Part shown: positions 43,931 through 47,492 of the stretch, in pieces
Layout of the letters: each line of letters starts with the position of its first letter
Position numbering within the stretch: position 1 is the first letter of the stretch
From: Sphingomonadales bacterium
Lineage (GTDB): Bacteria > Pseudomonadota > Alphaproteobacteria > SMXS01
NCBI GenBank assembly: GCA_022844405.1
Contig: JALHLV010000030.1
Location: forward strand, 1 to 47,492
Length of the DNA stretch: 47,492 bases
Reading direction: 5' to 3'
The notes under the pieces: model-generated
Told to the model about the DNA's origin: nothing
Database searches by the model: none
The model's input: the letters and a program-made list of their open reading frames with translations, nothing else
Made by a program: the position numbers and the translations under genes

Positions 43931-44563
43931 TTGGACGTTTTTGAGGCGATGGAAACCTGCCGGGCCGTGCGGTTCTTCAAGAAGGACCCGGTGCCGGACG
44001 AGATGGTCGACAAGATCCTGTACGCGGCCACCCGCGCGCCCAGCCCGGGCAACTCGCAGGGCTGGGACTTCATCGTGGTCACCGACCGGGCGATCAAGCA
44101 GAAGCTGTCGGAGAAGGTCACCGAGGTGATCGACGCCACCGTGGCCGGCATCCAGAAGAGCATGGGCGGCCTCGACGCGCTCGACGACGTCAACCGCCGC
44201 ATGCTGCAGGGCACGCAGAACATGGCGCGCACCCTGGGCGACATCCCGGTGATCATCCTGGTGTGCGGCAAGAAGATCTACCCGCCGCAGGCGCCCAGCG
44301 AGCAGTTCGTCTGGTCGGCGCTCTACCCGGCGGCGCAGAACATCACGGTGGCGGCGCGCGCACTGGGCCTGGGCAGCTGCTTCACCACCTATCAGAACAC
44401 CTGCGAGACGGAGCTGCGCGAGCTGCTCCACATCCCGCCCGACGTGTATATCGCGGCGTTCATCCCGGTCGGCTGGCCGGCGATCAATTTCGGCCCGCTG
44501 GCGCGCCGCCCGGTGAGCGATTTCGTGCACCGGAACGGCTGGCAGGGCGATTTGCGGGGGTAG
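43931..44563 (+). CDS. Nitroreductase family protein
   Basis: The 210-residue product has the FMN-binding nitroreductase layout: CRAVRFFKKDPVPDEMV near the start, TRAPSPGNSQGWDFIVV, LYPAAQNITVAARALGLG and VYIAAFIPVGWPA. It would reduce nitro groups, quinones or flavin-dependent substrates with NAD(P)H. TTG 43931 was chosen because GGAGG lies 5 bases upstream and the protein then begins as DVFEAME, as in relatives. GTG 43919 is an in-frame alternative without a good site. It diverges from the lipoprotein gene. Confidence 0.85.
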   Translation: MDVFEAMETCRAVRFFKKDPVPDEMVDKILYAATRAPSPGNSQGWDFIVVTDRAIKQKLSEKVTEVIDATVAGIQKSMGGLDALDDVNRRMLQGTQNMARTLGDIPVIILVCGKKIYPPQAPSEQFVWSALYPAAQNITVAARALGLGSCFTTYQNTCETELRELLHIPPDVYIAAFIPVGWPAINFGPLARRPVSDFVHRNGWQGDLRG

Positions 44564-44581
44564 TCCGTCACGCCGAGGGTT

Positions 44582-44618
44582 CCCCCTCACCCTACCCTCT
44601 CCCCGGCGGGGAGAGGGG
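44582..44618. repeat. Short palindromic repeat, REP-like
   Basis: CCCTCTCCCC (44595-44604) and GGGGAGAGGG (44608-44617) form a perfect 10-pair hairpin with a 3-base loop. The preceding CCCTCACCCTA matches the element at 39514-39627, so these are two copies of one intergenic repeat. Confidence 0.7.
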
Positions 44619-44622
44619 CGCG

Positions 44623-44706
44623 ATTAATACAGGGACATAATACCTATTTCGTCGTATGGCTCAGGCTGGAGCAGGGTTGAAATATGTATTATGTCCCCGC
44701 ATTAAG
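44623..44706. repeat. MITE-like inverted repeat element
   Basis: A 27-base arm at 44623-44649 and its inverted partner at 44680-44706 match at 23 of 27 positions, with 30 bases between them. The core is GGGACATAATAC, an unusually A+T-rich motif for this genome. No transposase gene is present. It resembles the ends of small non-autonomous elements or REP pairs mobilised by Tyr transposases (RAYT). Confidence 0.7.
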
Positions 44707-44741
44707 GGGAGGGCCAGGCCGCGCCGCCCTGTAATGCTCTC

Positions 44742-45719
44742 CTACCCGAACTTGCGGCGCAGCCACGGGATCATGATGTCGCACAGCTCGTCCGGGCGCT
44801 CGTGGCCGGTCCAGTGGCCGCAATCCTGCAGCACCGCCACGTCCAGGTCCGCCACATAGGGCTTCATGGGCTCGGCGCAGCCGGGCGGGCCGGACGGATC
44901 GTCCGTCGCCTCGATCATCAGGCAGGGCACATCAATGTTCGGGTCCAGGTCCTTCACCGCGCGCCAGTTGGCCGAGATGTTGCGGTACCAGTTGAGGCCG
45001 GGCGTGATGCCGGTGCGGCGGAAGGCGGCGAGGAAATAGTCCAGCTCGTCGTCGGTCAGCACGAACTCGCCGCGCGGTTTTTCGGCGAACACCAGGTTCT
45101 CCATGGTCAGGATGCGCTTTTCCTTCGGCAGCGCCTGGAAGTCGCTCATCTTGAACAGCGCCTTGCGGTACAGGCCGGTGAACAGCTTGTCGAGATGGGC
45201 GTTGAACTTGGCGTCGGACGAGTCCGGGTTGTCCGGCCCCTTGTTGTGGAAGTTCACGATGTACTGCCCGTCGCCCCACTCGTCCTTCAGCATCTGCAGC
45301 GGATCGCGCGGAATGAGCGGCGCCGCCCGGTAAGGCGTGTTGACGCCGACGACGCCGGCCACATGCGCACGCTGCAGCAGCGCCGACGACCAGACCACGG
45401 GTCCGCCCCAGTCGTGGCCGACATACACCGCCTTGGCGAGCCCGAGCGCGTCGAGCAGGCCCGCCATGTCGGCGGCCAGTTCGCTGACCGCGTAGTCCTC
45501 GGTGCGCGGCGGGCAGTCGCTGCGGCCATAGCCGCGCTGGTCGGCGGCGATGGCGCGGAACCCGGCCTCGGCAAGCCGCGGCATCACCCGGTGCCACGAA
45601 AACGCCAGCTCGGGAAAGCCATGGCACAGCAGCACCGGCACGCCCTCGCCCATCTCGTAATAGGCGATGCGGATGCCGTTGGTGTCGGCGAATTTCGGTT
45701 CCGGAAAACTGGCGGCCAT
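44742..45719 (-). CDS. Alpha/beta hydrolase, epoxide-hydrolase-like
   Basis: The 325-residue protein has the oxyanion motif CHGFPE, DQRGYGRSD, the nucleophile elbow GHDWGG (Asp103) and the catalytic His302 in CGHWTGHE. An Asp nucleophile points to epoxide hydrolases or haloalkane/fluoroacetate dehalogenases rather than esterases. A cap domain lies between. It stands alone between the repeat elements and the iron transporter. Epoxide hydrolase is the best guess. Confidence 0.85.
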   Translation of the reverse strand: MAASFPEPKFADTNGIRIAYYEMGEGVPVLLCHGFPELAFSWHRVMPRLAEAGFRAIAADQRGYGRSDCPPRTEDYAVSELAADMAGLLDALGLAKAVYVGHDWGGPVVWSSALLQRAHVAGVVGVNTPYRAAPLIPRDPLQMLKDEWGDGQYIVNFHNKGPDNPDSSDAKFNAHLDKLFTGLYRKALFKMSDFQALPKEKRILTMENLVFAEKPRGEFVLTDDELDYFLAAFRRTGITPGLNWYRNISANWRAVKDLDPNIDVPCLMIEATDDPSGPPGCAEPMKPYVADLDVAVLQDCGHWTGHERPDELCDIMIPWLRRKFG

Positions 45720-45789
45720 CGGACTCCCCTTCCCTGGCGTGAGCCGAGAGCATGGGCGAGCCGGAAAACCGAATCAATCGCGCAGTGAT

Positions 45790-46805
<1,016 letters not shown>

Positions 46806-46809
<4 letters not shown>

Positions 46810-47492
46810 GACGGCTCCGCCGCGCCGGCGCGGCGCCCCAGCAGCCCGCTGAGGATCACCGCCGGGATGAGACCCGCGAGAGCGAGGACCAGCGCCGGGG
46901 CCGCCGCCTCGCCATAGCGCTCGTCGGACGCCAGGGTATAGACCGAGGTGGCCAGGGTTTCGAAGTCGAAGGGCCGCAGCACCAGCGTGGCGGGCAGCTC
47001 CTTGAGCACGTCGACGAACACCAGCAACCCTGCGGTCAGCAGCGCGCCCCGCAGCAGCGGCAGGTGTACGCGGCCCAGCGTCGCCGCCGCGCCCCGGCCG
47101 AGGGTCCGCGCCGCCATGTCGAGCGACGGGCGGATGCGCTGCAGTCCCGCTTCCAGCGTGCCGTGGGACAGGGTGAGGAAGCGGACCAGATAGGCCGACA
47201 GCAGCGCGAAGACGGTGCCGGAGAGCAGCAGGCCGGTGGCAATGCCCCAGCGGTCGCGCAGCACGTCGCCAACGGCGCGATCGAAGGCGCCGAACGGCAT
47301 CATGACGCCGATCGCCAGCACCGCGCCCGGCACGGCATAGCCGAACGACGCGATCCGCGCGGCGGCCCGGGCGAGCCGCGACAGGCCGAGCCGGGCCGCG
47401 TAGGCGAGACCGAGCCCGACCGCCAGGACGAGCGCGGTGGCCGCGCCCGCCAGGCCGAGGCTGCGCGCGACCACGGCGGCGAACTCCGGTCC
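46806..47492 (-). CDS. fbpB: Ferric-iron ABC transporter permease (5' end outside window)
   Basis: The visible 228 residues run off the end of the window on the 5' side. They form about six helices with the ABC permease EAA-like motif DMAARTLGRGAAATLGRVHLP in a cytoplasmic loop and YAVPGAVLAIGVMMP. FbpB-type permeases have two such halves, so this is the C-terminal half. Its stop overlaps the start of fbpC. The frame is open through to the window edge. Confidence 0.8.

Overview
The window is very GC-rich, almost fully coding DNA from a Gram-negative bacterium. A TonB-dependent receptor, OmpA-like and entericidin-like lipoproteins, Tad pilus genes, molybdenum-cofactor genes and many short-chain dehydrogenases suggest a free-living alphaproteobacterium. 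This placement is inferred from gene content and composition, not from a marker gene. No rRNA, tRNA, CRISPR array, phage or transposase gene was seen.

Layout: (1) 1-3.7 kb: Tad pilus periphery (TadD-like lipoprotein; divergent TadE-like and TadG-like pseudopilin/vWA proteins) followed by a small protein ending in a J-domain. (2) 3.9-6.5 kb: a GT22-type membrane mannosyltransferase overlapping a sugar epimerase/dehydratase. (3) 6.5-10 kb: a hybrid histidine kinase and a divergent AAA+ ATPase with an MshEN-like N-terminus. (4) 10.2-20.1 kb: a surface-glycan locus. A plus-strand operon carries a NeuB-like synthase, an acetolactate-synthase-like ThDP enzyme, a glucose-1-phosphate cytidylyltransferase, a coupled 54-codon ORF, a GT87-like membrane protein and a TylF-like methyltransferase. 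A convergent operon encodes a GT87-like protein, a GT2 glycosyltransferase and a Wzx-like flippase. (5) 20.2-25.2 kb: a cobalamin-uptake operon (receptor, binding protein, permease, ATPase) behind a cobalamin riboswitch. (6) 25.2-28.3 kb: type III polyketide synthase, ICMT-type methyltransferase and MFS exporter, joined by overlapping stop/start codons.

(7) 28.6-34.1 kb: a tight operon of one molybdopterin oxidoreductase and four SDRs. Two of the SDRs are paralogues with an unusual cysteine-bearing insert, and one lacks the catalytic lysine. (8) 34.3-35.9 kb: OmpA-like lipoprotein with a strong terminator, then a GNAT acetyltransferase. (9) 35.9-39.5 kb: SMP-30-like hydrolase, EthD-like protein, VOC protein and MobA on the minus strand; MobB and a NifU-like scaffold diverge from MobA. 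MobA/MobB plausibly supply the guanylated cofactor of the molybdoenzyme 4 kb away. (10) 39.7-45.7 kb: acyl-CoA synthetase, 2-hydroxyacid dehydrogenase, class II aldolase, two entericidin-like lipoproteins, a nitroreductase and an epoxide-hydrolase-like enzyme, with small palindromic repeats between genes. (11) 45.8 kb to the end: an Fbp-type ferric-iron ABC transporter, cut by the window edge.

Many operons use 4-base overlaps of the ATGA/GTGA/TTGA kind, so several genes start at GTG or TTG. The candidates for something undescribed are the NeuB-ThDP-cytidylyltransferase locus, the molybdoenzyme/SDR operon and the MshEN-AAA+ protein.
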